Positions 17,609 to 26,951 are shown, counted from the first letter of the stretch. The stretch is DNA of 64,000 nt from Flavobacteriaceae bacterium PS02334 (GCA_029959295.1 JASCOH010000009.1:1-64000), one strand, 5' to 3'. Made by a program: numbers and translations. The notes: generated by a model from the letters alone, not told the origin.

Positions 17609-17935
17609 ATGCCAGCAAAAACTAAAGCCATGAATATAGACAGGACAGAATTCCTGGCATGGATGGAGCGCCTCCTGCAGCGCTTCGACCTGCTGGGCGA
17701 AAACATCAGGAAACAGCATCAGGCCAAAAGCGAAATCGATGGAGAGGAACTGCTCGACAACCAGGACGTGATGCAGCTGCTGAAGGTCAGCTCCCGATCG
17801 CTGCAGCGCTACCGCTCTGCAGGCAGGCTTCCCTACTACACCATCAGCGGGAAGCTCTACTACAAGCTGTCCGACGTGCACCAGTTCCTGCGCGAAAGCC
17901 TGAGCAGCGCCGGACGCAGCAAGGACTCCCGGTGA
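17609..17935 (+). CDS. Helix-turn-helix (MerR/excisionase-like) protein
   Basis: 108 aa (an alternative ATG at 17630 would give 101 aa). The N-terminal half is a helical, possibly coiled segment; the C-terminal half is a winged helix-turn-helix of the excisionase/MerR type: DNQDVMQLLKVSSRSLQRYR, then GRLPYYTISGKLYYKLSDVHQFL. Such small HTH proteins are common in Bacteroidota ICEs next to the topB module, where they may act as excisionase-like or regulatory proteins. The gene opens the accessory backbone that continues with DUF3945 and topB on the same strand. Confidence 0.75.
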   Translation: MPAKTKAMNIDRTEFLAWMERLLQRFDLLGENIRKQHQAKSEIDGEELLDNQDVMQLLKVSSRSLQRYRSAGRLPYYTISGKLYYKLSDVHQFLRESLSSAGRSKDSR

Positions 17936-17966
17936 CAAACGAAGACACGTAGCGACGGCTAAGCGA

Positions 17967-17993
17967 TTGCCAAGCGGCAGCTTCTTTACTTTG
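17967..17993 (+). promoter_or_regulatory. Candidate Bacteroidota promoter for the DUF3945-topB operon
   Basis: TTG at 17967-17969 and TTACTTTG at 17986-17993, the latter one base from the -7 consensus TAnnTTTG, 23 bp before the start codon at 18017. The spacing is slightly short, so this is tentative. Confidence 0.35.
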
Positions 17994-18016
17994 GAACCAA
18001 GAAAAAATGATGCGCT

Positions 18017-19486
18017 ATGGAAAAGGATTTTGAAAACACGAAATTACGCCGTGAAGTACAGCCGGACATGCTCCTGGCCAGGGACATGGAAAAGAACACG
18101 ATCCGCGCAGTCACGGGCATAGGCCCGAAAGGCCGCCTGAAGACCGTGGGTCCCTATGCTAAAAACCAGTCCCAGTTCATGCGGATCAACCCGCATGGGG
18201 ACGCCTTTACCAATTTTTTTTCCAACTTTCTGAGCCAGCTCAAGAATCCCACGCGCTTTGCCTTTTTCCTGGCGCATTCCAGCAAGGCCTCCCAAAAGGC
18301 CGCGCAGCTGCAGCGGCTGGCCGACAGGCCTGCCCGTGAAGAAGGCATCAAATTACCCCACTTGAAAGATCTTGAAGAAATCCACGACACGCAAAATCAC
18401 AAAAACCGCAATACTATGGAAAATGAGAACACAGCCCCGGACAACGGCGGCTACCGCTACAAGGCCGAGGACATCGACTGGGCGACGATGAACAGCATGG
18501 GCCTCAGCCAGGAAAGGCTGGAAAAGATGAACCTGATGGATCCCCTGCTGAGGGGCTACAAGACCAACGAGCTGGTGCCGGTCACCATCAACCTGGGTAC
18601 GGCCGTCAGCCGCACCGATGCCAGGCTTTCCCTGCAGCAGAATGCGGAGGGCGCCGTCACGGTTGCTATCCACGGCATCCGAAAAGAACCCAACCTCAAC
18701 TATCCCTTCTTCGGGCACGAGTTTACCAAGGAAGACAAGGCCAACCTGCTGCAGACAGGGAATATGGGCCGCACGGTGGAACTTGAAAACCCCAAGACAG
18801 GCGAGATGCTACCCTCGATTATCAGCGTAGACCGGCTGACCAACGAGCTGGTGGCGCTGCGTACGGAATTCATAAAGATCCCCGATGAAATCAAGGGCAT
18901 AAAGCTCGACGATGCCCAAAAGCAGACGCTGATGGAAGGAAGACCGCTTTACCTGGAAGGGATGATTTCCAAAAAAGGAACGGAATTCTCGGCAACAGTC
19001 CAGTTCAATGCCGACAAACATTATGTTGAATTTCTGTTCGACAGGAGCAGCACCAGCAAGCAGGCTCAAAGCAACGGACAGACCAATGAGCAAGGCAGCC
19101 AGAAGCTCCAGACACAGGAAGCTCCAAAAACTTTTCGCGGCAAGGAACTGACCGACGCCCAGCACAATGATCTTAAAGACGGCCAGACCGTCTACATTGA
19201 CGGATTGAAAGACAAAAAAGGACAGCCGTACCAAGGCTATATCACTTTCAATAATGAAAACGGTACAACAAATTTTGAATTTCCCAATCAATACAAGGAA
19301 AGGGTAAAACCGGCTGAAGCGCACAAAACGCAAACCGCGGTCAATTCGGAGGGCAAGACCAACGAAGCAACCAAAAAAAGCAGCGAGCCTTTGAAATCGG
19401 GACAACAGACTCCGAAAAACAAGCAGCAGCAGGAACAACAAGAAAAGCCCAAAGCTCCGGCAAAATCCAAAGGCGTAAAAAGATAG
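18017..19486 (+). CDS. DUF3945/DUF4099-type ICE protein
   Basis: 489 aa, cytoplasmic, rich in charged residues. It contains two copies of a DUF3945-like repeat of about 50 residues: one around IKLDDAQKQTLMEGRPLYLEG...KKGTEFSATVQFN and one around GKELTDAQHNDLKDGQTVYIDG...KGQPYQGYITFN. The region IDWATMNSMGLSQERLEKMNLMDPLLRGYKTNELVPV precedes them and is typical of DUF4099/DUF3945 proteins. The C-terminal 70 residues are low-complexity (Gln, Lys, Pro). These proteins are encoded next to topB in many Bacteroidota ICEs; the molecular role is unknown. topB follows after 6 bp. Confidence 0.8.
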   Translation: MEKDFENTKLRREVQPDMLLARDMEKNTIRAVTGIGPKGRLKTVGPYAKNQSQFMRINPHGDAFTNFFSNFLSQLKNPTRFAFFLAHSSKASQKAAQLQRLADRPAREEGIKLPHLKDLEEIHDTQNHKNRNTMENENTAPDNGGYRYKAEDIDWATMNSMGLSQERLEKMNLMDPLLRGYKTNELVPVTINLGTAVSRTDARLSLQQNAEGAVTVAIHGIRKEPNLNYPFFGHEFTKEDKANLLQTGNMGRTVELENPKTGEMLPSIISVDRLTNELVALRTEFIKIPDEIKGIKLDDAQKQTLMEGRPLYLEGMISKKGTEFSATVQFNADKHYVEFLFDRSSTSKQAQSNGQTNEQGSQKLQTQEAPKTFRGKELTDAQHNDLKDGQTVYIDGLKDKKGQPYQGYITFNNENGTTNFEFPNQYKERVKPAEAHKTQTAVNSEGKTNEATKKSSEPLKSGQQTPKNKQQQEQQEKPKAPAKSKGVKR

Positions 19487-19492
19487 CAAAGT

Positions 19493-21577
19493 ATGAAAAC
19501 AATCATTGCAGAAAAACCAAGCGTGGCAAGGGAAATAGCCGGAATTGTAGGGGCTGCCGAGAAAAAGGACGGCTACCTTACCGGAAACGGCTATTTTGTT
19601 ACGTGGGCACTCGGCCACCTGGTAGGCTTGGGAATGCCCGAAGATTACGGAATTGATGGATTTGACAAAAGCGCATTGCCGATTCTGCCAGACCCCTTTT
19701 TGCTCACCGTCCGGAAAGTGAAAAAGGATAAAGGCTGCGCTGCCGATACAGGAGCGTTAGGGCAGCTTAAAATCATCGAACAGCTTTTCAATAAATGCGA
19801 CAGCATTATTGCCGCTACCGATGCGGGACGTGAAGGCGAATTGATATTCCGATATATTTATGAATATTTGAAATGCAGCAAGCCCTTCGAACGCCTCTGG
19901 ATAAGCTCTCTTACCGAAAAAGCCATCAGGCAGGGATTTGAAAACCTGAAACCCGGTACCGCATTTGACGGATTATTTCAGTCTGCGCAAGCAAGAAGCC
20001 GTGCCGACTGGCTGGTAGGCATCAATGCCTCGCAGGCCCTGACCCTGGCCGTAGGAAACGGCACCTACTCGCTCGGCAGGGTGCAGACGCCGACATTGGC
20101 CCTGATCTGCAGACGCTATCTGGAAAACAAAAATTTTGCCGTCAAGAGCTATTGGCAGCTGCAACTGCTGCACAACAAAGGATTGATAGATTTTAAAAGC
20201 AATTCTCAAATAAAATGGGAAGACCCAAAACTTGCCGCCGCTGCGCTGAAAGCCATACAGCGAAGCGGAAAAGCGACAATAGTATCGGTTGAAAGCAAAA
20301 AAGTTACAGAAGAGCCTCCCCTGCTGTTTGACCTGACGGGATTGCAAAAGGAAGCAAACAAAAAACTAAACCTTTCCGCTGACGAAACGCTGAGCGTTGC
20401 CCAAAGCCTTTACGAAAAGAAGTTTATCACGTATCCCCGAACCGGAAGCAAATACATTCCCGAAGACATGTGGGCGGAAATTCCCAATCTCGTCAGGGCT
20501 CTGCAGGACAAGGAAAATTGCAAATCGGCTCTATCAAAAATGAAATGGGGACGCTTCAATAAGCGCATCGTGAACGACCTGCGCGTTACCGACCATCACG
20601 GACTGCTGGTTACGGATAAAATCCCTTCTGCACTATCTGCCAAGGAAAATGCCGTTTACGACCTGATTGCCTTTCGATTGCTCGAAGCGCTGTCGCGGGC
20701 CTGTATCAAGGAGATAACCGATGTTGATTTACAGGCGTTGCATTACGATTTTACCGCAAAAGGCTGTAAGATTATAGAAGCAGGCTGGCGTTCCATCAAA
20801 GGCAGTTTCTCTGATGATGATACCGAACCTGTGCAGGATTTGCCCGAACTAAAAAAAGGCGATGAAATCAAAATAAAAGAAGCCTCTGTTCTCGAAAAGA
20901 AAACCAGGCCGCCTTTCCTCTATACCGAAGCAGGACTCTTGTCGGCTATGGAAACTGCCGGCAAGGAAATTGAAAATGAAGACGAACGAAAGGCTTTACA
21001 ACATATAGGTATCGGCACTCCGGCAACAAGAGCCTCCATCATCGAAACGCTGTTTACCCGCAACTATATCCAAAGGAAAAAGAAATCCTTAATCCCTAGC
21101 GAAAAAGGATTGCAGGTGTATGAATTGGTTAAAGACCGGAAAATTGCGGACGTGGCAATGACAGCCGAATGGGAACTGGCTTTGCAGCAAATCGAGAACA
21201 ACGAAGCAGATGCCGGGACATTTCAAAAGGAAATGGAAAACTACGCCTCCTCTATCGCCAATGAATTGTTGCAAACTTCCATTGCCCAAAACAATCTACC
21301 TAAATTAGTTTGTCCGAAATGCAAAAGCCAGCAGCTCATTATCCGTGATAAAATCGTGAAGTGTCCTGATGAGATTTGCAATTGGGTGCAGTTCCGCAAT
21401 GTATGCGGCGTACAAATCAGCCTATCCGATATAGAAAGCCTTGTCAACGAAGGTAAAACTTCACTTATTACAGGAATGACAAGCAGGGCAGGAAAGAAAT
21501 TTGATGCTTATATCGCATTGGATGAGGACTGCAAAACCTCATTTGAATTTGAGAAAAGTAAATACGGCAAGAAATGA
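19493..21577 (+). CDS. topB: DNA topoisomerase III (type IA)
   Basis: A 694-aa type IA topoisomerase. The TOPRIM domain starts at the N-terminus (IIAEKPSVAREIA) and has the metal-binding ATDAGREGE motif. The catalytic tyrosine is Y314 in FITYPRTGSKYIP, and the strand-binding region LGRVQTPTLALI is present. Near the C-terminus LVCPKCKSQQLIIRDKIVKCPDEICNW is a zinc-ribbon-like four-cysteine motif. It would decatenate or relax single-stranded DNA intermediates during ICE transfer or replication. GC content is lower than in the DUF3945 gene just upstream. The stop overlaps a possible downstream ATG (ATGA), but the next gene more likely starts at 21628. Confidence 0.95.
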   Translation: MKTIIAEKPSVAREIAGIVGAAEKKDGYLTGNGYFVTWALGHLVGLGMPEDYGIDGFDKSALPILPDPFLLTVRKVKKDKGCAADTGALGQLKIIEQLFNKCDSIIAATDAGREGELIFRYIYEYLKCSKPFERLWISSLTEKAIRQGFENLKPGTAFDGLFQSAQARSRADWLVGINASQALTLAVGNGTYSLGRVQTPTLALICRRYLENKNFAVKSYWQLQLLHNKGLIDFKSNSQIKWEDPKLAAAALKAIQRSGKATIVSVESKKVTEEPPLLFDLTGLQKEANKKLNLSADETLSVAQSLYEKKFITYPRTGSKYIPEDMWAEIPNLVRALQDKENCKSALSKMKWGRFNKRIVNDLRVTDHHGLLVTDKIPSALSAKENAVYDLIAFRLLEALSRACIKEITDVDLQALHYDFTAKGCKIIEAGWRSIKGSFSDDDTEPVQDLPELKKGDEIKIKEASVLEKKTRPPFLYTEAGLLSAMETAGKEIENEDERKALQHIGIGTPATRASIIETLFTRNYIQRKKKSLIPSEKGLQVYELVKDRKIADVAMTAEWELALQQIENNEADAGTFQKEMENYASSIANELLQTSIAQNNLPKLVCPKCKSQQLIIRDKIVKCPDEICNWVQFRNVCGVQISLSDIESLVNEGKTSLITGMTSRAGKKFDAYIALDEDCKTSFEFEKSKYGKK

Positions 21578-21595
21578 CAATCATTTTCGGTTTAT

Positions 21596-21603
21596 TATCT
21601 TTG
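21596..21603 (+). promoter_or_regulatory. -7 box of the DUF1016 gene
   Basis: TATCTTTG, an exact match to the Bacteroidota -7 consensus TAnnTTTG, lies 24 bp before the ATG at 21628. No clear -33 TTG at the usual distance. Confidence 0.45.
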
Positions 21604-21627
21604 CGACACATTAAGAATAAGCAAGCC

Positions 21628-22758
21628 ATGAATTTTGAAAAACTAGCTTTCCGCATACAGCAGACCAATGATTTTTTACAGCAAAATGCCGTAAAGGCAG
21701 TCAACATGCATGTTACGCTCAGGAACTGGCTCACGGGATTTTACATTGTGGAATTCGAACAGCGCGGCAGCGACAGGGCGGCATACGGAAGCAAATTGCT
21801 TGAAAATTTAGCGAACAAAATATACGTCAAGGGGCTGTCAGCTCCCGAGCTGTCCCGATGCCGGCAGTTTTATCACGCCTATCCGCGAATTCTTGGGTCG
21901 GTAACCCAAAATTTCAAAAACCTTATCCCTGCAGCATTTTTTGAAGATTTTCCCCTTTCAGCTGTCCAGGAACCAATTCTTGGGTCGGCAACCCAAAAAT
22001 TAGAGGATAGCAGGAAGGATGAAGATTCTGACCATTCGGCTGCTATCTTCCAGTCGGTTTCCTACACGCATTTTACCGAACTCCTAAAAATTGGCGACCC
22101 CTTGAAAAGGCGTTTTTACGAGCTGCTGGTCCTGCAGACCCAGCCCAGCGTAAAAGAACTGAAACGGCAGATCGGCGCGCTCACTTACGAGAGGGTCGGA
22201 CTGTCGGGCGACCACAAGGGCTCCTTTGGGGAAGCGCTGCAAAAGATTCGGCCGCAGCAGACCGCCGATCTGGTAAAGTCGCATTACTTTTTTGAGTTCC
22301 TGGATATCCGCCAGCCGCACCTGATAGAAGAAAGCGAACTCGAACAGGGCCTTATCGAGCACCTCCAGCAGTTTATCGTAGAACTGGGGAACGGATTCTG
22401 TTTTGAAGCGCGGCAGAAACGGCTGCTGATCGGCGATGAGTATTATTTCGTCGACCTGGTCTTCTACCACCGCATACTGAAGTGCCACGTCCTGGTAGAG
22501 CTGAAAACGGAAATTGCCAAGCACGAGCACATCGGACAGCTGAAGACCTACCTGAACTATTACAAGAAAAATATTCGGGAAAGCAGCGACAATCCGCCGG
22601 TAGGCATATTGCTTGTCACGAGCCAGAACAGGGCCCTGGCAGAATATGCCATTGCCGACAGCGACCTGGATATCTTTGTGAGCCAGTACCAACTGCAGCT
22701 GCCCGATACGGCGCAGCTGGAAGCCTTTATCAATAACGAGCTGCGAAATGCAAAATAG
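21628..22758 (+). CDS. DUF1016/YhcG-type PD-(D/E)XK nuclease domain protein
   Basis: 376 aa from the ATG at 21628 (an in-frame ATG at 21574 overlaps topB; the later one gives the usual family start and follows a -7 box). The N-terminal part, VNMHVTLRNWLTGFYIVEFEQ...YGSKLLENLA, is the DUF1016 helical domain with a possible winged helix. The C-terminal half has the nuclease core: YYFVDLVFYHRILKCHVLVELKTE gives the D...ExK signature. YhcG-like proteins occur on mobile elements and are thought to act in DNA processing or defence. A terminator follows directly. Confidence 0.85.
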   Translation: MNFEKLAFRIQQTNDFLQQNAVKAVNMHVTLRNWLTGFYIVEFEQRGSDRAAYGSKLLENLANKIYVKGLSAPELSRCRQFYHAYPRILGSVTQNFKNLIPAAFFEDFPLSAVQEPILGSATQKLEDSRKDEDSDHSAAIFQSVSYTHFTELLKIGDPLKRRFYELLVLQTQPSVKELKRQIGALTYERVGLSGDHKGSFGEALQKIRPQQTADLVKSHYFFEFLDIRQPHLIEESELEQGLIEHLQQFIVELGNGFCFEARQKRLLIGDEYYFVDLVFYHRILKCHVLVELKTEIAKHEHIGQLKTYLNYYKKNIRESSDNPPVGILLVTSQNRALAEYAIADSDLDIFVSQYQLQLPDTAQLEAFINNELRNAK

Positions 22759-22764
22759 TAAATG

Positions 22765-22791
22765 ACCCTGCAGATTTGCAGGGTTTTCTTT
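22765..22791 (+). terminator. Intrinsic terminator after the DUF1016 gene
   Basis: ACCCTGCA (22765-22772), loop GATT, TGCAGGGT (22777-22784), then TTTCTTTT. It lies 7 bp after the stop codon. Confidence 0.85.
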
Positions 22792-22816
22792 TACATGCTG
22801 CGGCCGATTGCAATAG

Positions 22817-23641
22817 ATGCCGTTCCATTTGTATGTTGTGAGGACTGGCCAGGCTGGGCAGTTTCTATTGAACTATCGCGATTCCAGCTGCAATGAGGCT
22901 TACATTCCATTTCCTGCACTCCTGTTTTTTCCTCAAAAGCACCGACCAGACACCTCCGCAGCTTACTTTTATTCAGACATTGGTAGATTCCTGGAGCCGG
23001 CCGCAGGTATCGGCTCATTTATAGCCTCTTTTTCGGAAAATCAAAATGCTAGCGTTACCGCTTATGAAAAAGACTTGCTGACAGGCAAGATTTTAAAACA
23101 GCTCTATCCCGAAAGCACCATCCGGATTAGCGGTTTTGAAGAAATTCCCGAAAAGGAACAAAACAGCTATGATGTAATCGCCAGCAACATTCCGTTTGGC
23201 GACACCTCCGTCTTCGACCTTTCCTATTCCCGAAGCAAAGACACGGCAAAAGTGCAGGCTGCTCGAAGCATCCACAATTGCTTCTTTCTGAAAGGCGCTG
23301 ATATGCTGCGTGAGGGCGGTCTGCTGGCTTACATTACTTCACAGGGCATTCTCAATAGCTCAAGGAACGAACCGATACGCAGGGCGCTGATGCAGGATAA
23401 TAATCTGGTTTCAGCTGTCCGCCTGCCCAACAACCTGTTTACCGAATATGCAGGAACGGAGGTCGGAAGCGACCTGCTTATCCTGCAAAAAAAACACGGC
23501 GAAACAAAGCCTGACCGAAGTTGTCCTAAAGCCATTTCTGCAATAACCGTATATTTTACTATTCGATGTTATCCCGACCTTTTAATCAATAATTGCTATC
23601 TTTTACTGTCCAATAGCTATTTATACAAGAAAACAGGATAG
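22817..23641 (+). pseudogene. Truncated N6-adenine methylase of the ICE methylase-helicase type
   Basis: Only the methylase core survives. From about 22977 the translation has AdoMet motif I FLEPAAGIGSF, then YDVIASNIPFG (motif IV, NxPF-like), then GADMLREGGLLAYITSQGIL. Homology seems to end near 23520 at GETKPDRS; the last 40 residues are hydrophobic and unrelated. The first 50 residues also look random. The equivalent gene in Bacteroidota ICEs usually encodes a very large methylase-helicase, so about 200 residues remain here. The break marks the left edge of the first cargo insertion. Confidence 0.75.
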
Positions 23642-23646
23642 CATCC

Positions 23647-23962
23647 TCATTTGAGCATAGCTTCCGTTTTACTCAAAAATTGATCGACAGCCTCCCTGAT
23701 GTCGATTCCAGACCTTTCTGCCAAAATAATCAGCCACCAAATATTTTCGCCCAGTGTATGCTTTAGTTCTTCTTCAGAGCCAATTTTGGGCCAGCGTTGC
23801 TGTTGCGACATAATGCTACGCCAGTCCCGCATCGGTCAGGTAGGCCAAGGCATCTCCTTCCACCGTCCATTCACTTCCATGGTGCAACACCTCTAGTTCG
23901 CGGTATTTTCTTCTAACTTCCATGGAGCGACGGATGATTTCGCCTAAATTATCTCTACTCAT
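23647..23962 (-). pseudogene. MazG-like small protein, copy 1 (frameshifted)
   Basis: The 5' half runs from ATG 23962 to TAG 23816 (48 aa: EIIRRSMEVRRKYRELE, HHGSEWTVEG, ALAYLTDAGLA). The 3' half is in another frame from ATG 23811 or 23832 to 23647 (RWPKIGSEEELKHTLGENIWWLIILAERSGIDIREAVDQFLSKTEAML). The LGENIWWLIILAERSGIDIREAV helix looks like a MazG-type nucleotide pyrophosphohydrolase helix. A second copy at 61367-61670 supports one original ORF of about 105 codons. If the two ORFs are really separate genes they would be 48 and 54 aa. Its stop is 5 bp from the end of the methylase remnant. Confidence 0.6.
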
Positions 23963-23975
23963 AACCGTATTGTTT

Positions 23976-24317
23976 TTATTGATGAATTAAATCTGCCCTT
24001 ACGAAGGCTATTTTGCCTTCCTTAAACTTAAAATCAAAAGTACCTCCAATTGTACCTTCAGGAAAATCTCCCGTGAACAGTACTTCCAGATGGGCATTTG
24101 CTTCATCAATTATTTTAAGCTTTACTTGTTCAGTATGGGTATTGTACCCGATAAAGTAGCTGTCAAAATAGTGCCGAATTCCATGATGCCCTTCAAACTT
24201 TCGGCCCACTGACGGATCGTCTAAAACAGCTTCAAGCTGGTAGAAGTTAAGGTATTTTTCAATATCGAATGCATTGCTGGCAGCAATCCAATTTTTGATA
24301 AATGTTTCAGTATTCAT
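23976..24317 (-). CDS. NTF2-like/SnoaL-like small protein
   Basis: 113 aa with the cone-shaped NTF2-like fold pattern: FIKNWIAASNAFDIEKYLNFYQLEAVLDDPSVGRKFEGHHGIRHYFDSYF, followed by strands ending in GTFDFKFKEGKIAFVRADLIH. Proteins of this group bind small hydrophobic ligands, and some are polyketide cyclases, isomerases or hydrolases; the substrate is not visible here. It is on the same strand as the SDR operon but separated from it by a 334-bp gap that holds its own candidate -7 box. Confidence 0.75.
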   Translation of the reverse strand: MNTETFIKNWIAASNAFDIEKYLNFYQLEAVLDDPSVGRKFEGHHGIRHYFDSYFIGYNTHTEQVKLKIIDEANAHLEVLFTGDFPEGTIGGTFDFKFKEGKIAFVRADLIHQ

Positions 24318-24651
24318 TTTATTGTTGTTTAGTCCACAATGGATCTGTTTCTGATATAGCCCCTACGTACTGGGCAGGAGGGTAAGGATAGTTTCCCGAC
24401 TCCGCCCCGCTTGATTTATTTCCATGATCAGGCGGAAGAAAAGCTTATGTCATCATGAATGGGAAACACTCAATGATTGTCGTGATAATTCTGGTGAAGT
24501 CTCCGGCTTGGTTCCTTCATCATAGGTATGCAGTTGCAGTAACTCATTGTTATTAATTTATGTCAATACAAAGATGGACTAAACTGTGAAGTTAAAGTTC
24601 ATCAAAATGGAAGGTTTCGTTGCCATTTTGACGAACATTTTATCTATGCTT
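24318..24651. other. Intergenic region with hairpin and promoter-like box
   Basis: An inverted repeat, TCAAAATGG (24602-24610) and CCATTTTGA (24623-24631), lies just after the stop of the 159-aa NTF2 gene and may terminate it. On the minus strand a CATCTTTG box (about 24568-24575) resembles the -7 of the SDR gene at 38973. The minus strand also has a short open stretch (NNNELLQLHTYDEG...) that ends in a stop and may be a gene remnant; it was not identified. Confidence 0.4.
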
Positions 24652-25131
24652 TCAAACAGCTTGTGTCCTTCTGTTTTCAACTGTCTGAGGGTCGATGGTA
24701 TTTGGCATTGCGTGGTGTGAAAGATCTCCTGCCAGCGTAATGATAAGTTCCCTGACCGAAAATTCCCAACGACCATCCACACACCTAAAAGTATCGTGGT
24801 AACGCCCCACAGCGATTGGCTGTAAAGAAAGTCCTCTTTCGTCATCAGCCTGTAAAATCGTAAGATAGGATACCGCCGTTGCCTCATCTGTATCTTCCTG
24901 AATATCCAAAACCGTGTTGGTGGTCAGGTGTGCGGTTCTAAGAGTTCCATCTGCATAGACCTGCAAATTTTTGGCCAATTGGCTAACCACCCCATCTTTG
25001 CCTTCCATCACATTACCTGGGGATATAATTTTCCCGTTGGCAAATAAATCTCCAACCTTATCAAATCTAGCCTGATCTACATAATGCGTGTATCGGGCAA
25101 TTAAGTTATGGATCTGCTGTTCGTTGCTCAT
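24652..25131 (-). CDS. NTF2-like/SnoaL-like protein (159 aa)
   Basis: 159 aa, a larger NTF2-like protein: IHNLIARYTHYVDQARFDKVGDLFANG is the N-terminal helix pair, and VGRYHDTFRCVDGRWEFSVRELII is the curved-sheet strand region of the SnoaL-like/ring-hydroxylating beta-subunit type. It probably binds a small hydrophobic molecule; whether it is catalytic is not clear. It is the last gene of a tight operon (18 bp after the saccharopine-dehydrogenase-like gene) led by two SDR genes, so a role on the same substrate is likely. Confidence 0.75.
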   Translation of the reverse strand: MSNEQQIHNLIARYTHYVDQARFDKVGDLFANGKIISPGNVMEGKDGVVSQLAKNLQVYADGTLRTAHLTTNTVLDIQEDTDEATAVSYLTILQADDERGLSLQPIAVGRYHDTFRCVDGRWEFSVRELIITLAGDLSHHAMPNTIDPQTVENRRTQAV

Positions 25132-25149
25132 TTTTTAAATTTTATTTTG

Positions 25150-26154
25150 TTAGACATCATGGTCGATTAGATAGGTATCGGGGATATCGTTAATAATATC
25201 CTCACCATAAGCTGAACCTGGTGATTGATAGCCTACTTTAAAGTCGCCGTTTAAGATGCGATGCGCTACCGCGACTACCGAAAGCGGTGTAAGATCATAG
25301 CCCGATGGAGCGTCTACATACGCTTTTACTATTTTCCCGTCTTTGCCTGTAAGTTCAGCTGAAATCCCATTTCGTCCCAACGCCCGTTCTTCTTCTGTAG
25401 GTCCTTCGGGCAGATTCTCTGCTGTCAGGTCAGGCAGCTCAGAGGCGGGAAGTTTCAGGGAGAAAAATTCTTCAATATTGGGGATGCCCGTACTTTTATA
25501 GCTCAGGATTATTCCTCCCAAGGGCGTTGGCAAACATTCTACTTCCTCACTGCCAAAAGAAAATATTTTCGGATCTGGATCCGGGTCCTCAATGAGATGG
25601 CCATTCTTACGGATCAATAGGCCCAAATCGGCAATATGCTTGCTGCTTAATACCGAACCTTTGGAAAAGCCGCCATAGTGACGGAAGCCTATTTTCAGGT
25701 ATTCAGGTTCGGCCACCAATTTTGACAGATGCACAACCAGTGCATCGTAGCTTACAAAAAGTCCGGCACCCGATATGAGCTGAATTCCCGCCGCTTTGGC
25801 ATCTCCATCGAGCGCCTCTGCCAATCGGTAGGTATCCAGTTCCGCACTGATGTCCAGATAGTGAACGCCAGCTCTCAGGCAGGCCCTCATTGCTTGTTCG
25901 GCAGTAAACTTAAATGGTCCTGCGGCATTGACCAGAACCTTTTTATCCTGCAATGCTTTTTGCCAGGCGTACTCGGAATCAACATCAAAAATGTGATAAT
26001 CAACCGCTAATTCTTCTGCCAATTTTCGGGTTTTATTCGGTTCCCGTCCTGCAATCTCAAAATTAATATTCAACTCCTTTGCCCTGGCGGCAATGATTTC
26101 CCCCGTATACCCGGCTGCACCATAAATCAGGAGCTTATTTTTCTTATTGTCCAT
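25150..26154 (-). CDS. Saccharopine-dehydrogenase-like NAD(P)-binding protein
   Basis: 334 aa with an N-terminal Rossmann fold (LLIYGAAGYTGEIIAARAKE), followed by NAAGPFKFTAEQAMRACLRAGVHYLDISAE, the signature of the saccharopine dehydrogenase NADP-binding family that includes trans-acting enoyl reductases. It may reduce an enoyl or imine intermediate with NADPH. It lies 20 bp downstream of an SDR gene and 18 bp upstream of the 159-aa NTF2-like gene, in the operon controlled from the operator at 27832-27847. Substrate unknown. Confidence 0.8.
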   Translation of the reverse strand: MDNKKNKLLIYGAAGYTGEIIAARAKELNINFEIAGREPNKTRKLAEELAVDYHIFDVDSEYAWQKALQDKKVLVNAAGPFKFTAEQAMRACLRAGVHYLDISAELDTYRLAEALDGDAKAAGIQLISGAGLFVSYDALVVHLSKLVAEPEYLKIGFRHYGGFSKGSVLSSKHIADLGLLIRKNGHLIEDPDPDPKIFSFGSEEVECLPTPLGGIILSYKSTGIPNIEEFFSLKLPASELPDLTAENLPEGPTEEERALGRNGISAELTGKDGKIVKAYVDAPSGYDLTPLSVVAVAHRILNGDFKVGYQSPGSAYGEDIINDIPDTYLIDHDV

Positions 26155-26174
26155 ATGCTAATAGTATTTAGTAA

Positions 26175-26951
26175 TTATAATGACGGATTTGACCCTCCGT
26201 CAATAATATAATTTACCCCTGTGATATAGGATGCTTTTGGAGATACCAAAAAGCCGACCAGTTCTGCTATTTCCCCTGGCAGGGCCATCCTTCCCAACGG
26301 TATTCCGCCGAGGCTGTCCATCAGATTTTGTGTTACCTGTTCAACGTCCAGACCCGATGTCTCAGCCAGTGATTGAAGGTAGGCATCCATTGTATCGGTC
26401 TTTACCATTCCCGGTGAGACAGCAGCCACCCTGATCCCTTTTGGGCTAAACTCTTTTGACAAACTTTTGCTGTAATTATTTAGGGCAGCTTTGGCTGCGG
26501 CATAACCGCCCAATGACTGGTATACCGGAAGCGTGCCTGTGACTGAAGAAATATGAATGATGACACCGCTTTTCTTTTCCACCAGCTGCGGCAATATTGC
26601 CCTGTCTATGCGTACGGCAGATTGAAGGTTTACTTGCAGGTCATTTTCCCAATGTTCATCGGTAAGTGCTGCAAACCCACCCGAAGGACTGGCAGAACCG
26701 CCCATATTATTTACCAGGATATCAATTGATCCAAATTTTTCATTGATTTCATTAACCACCTTATCGGTTTCACTGGCAATAGTCAGATCTGCGGCAATGA
26801 AATGATGTTTTGGCTGCGTTTCGGCAGGGCGTCTTCTCGCCGTTACTGCTACTATTGCTCCAGCTTCCGACAATCTTTCTGCGATTGCCCTGCCTATGCC
26901 TTTCGTGCCTCCGGTTACCAAGGCTACTTTCCCTATGAGTTCCTTATCCAT
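26175..26951 (-). CDS. SDR-family oxidoreductase (operon gene 2)
   Basis: 258 aa, a classical short-chain dehydrogenase/reductase: cofactor motif TGGTKGIG (14-21), NNMGG segment, catalytic Ser in ISSVTG, YxxxK as YAAAK, and the C-terminal VNYIIDGG. It reduces or oxidises a carbonyl/alcohol with NAD(P)H. It resembles the SDR gene 81 bp upstream (27033-27815) throughout, so the two look like a tandem duplication. The substrate cannot be told. Confidence 0.88.
   Translation of the reverse strand: MDKELIGKVALVTGGTKGIGRAIAERLSEAGAIVAVTARRRPAETQPKHHFIAADLTIASETDKVVNEINEKFGSIDILVNNMGGSASPSGGFAALTDEHWENDLQVNLQSAVRIDRAILPQLVEKKSGVIIHISSVTGTLPVYQSLGGYAAAKAALNNYSKSLSKEFSPKGIRVAAVSPGMVKTDTMDAYLQSLAETSGLDVEQVTQNLMDSLGGIPLGRMALPGEIAELVGFLVSPKASYITGVNYIIDGGSNPSL

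Noticed and set aside
24568-24630. A sixth group-A AraC operator before the NTF2 gene at 23976
   Set aside because: The CATCTTTG box and a TCCATTTTGATG half-site 23 bp upstream fit, but the second half-site is poor and the sequence is also one arm of a hairpin after the neighbouring gene.
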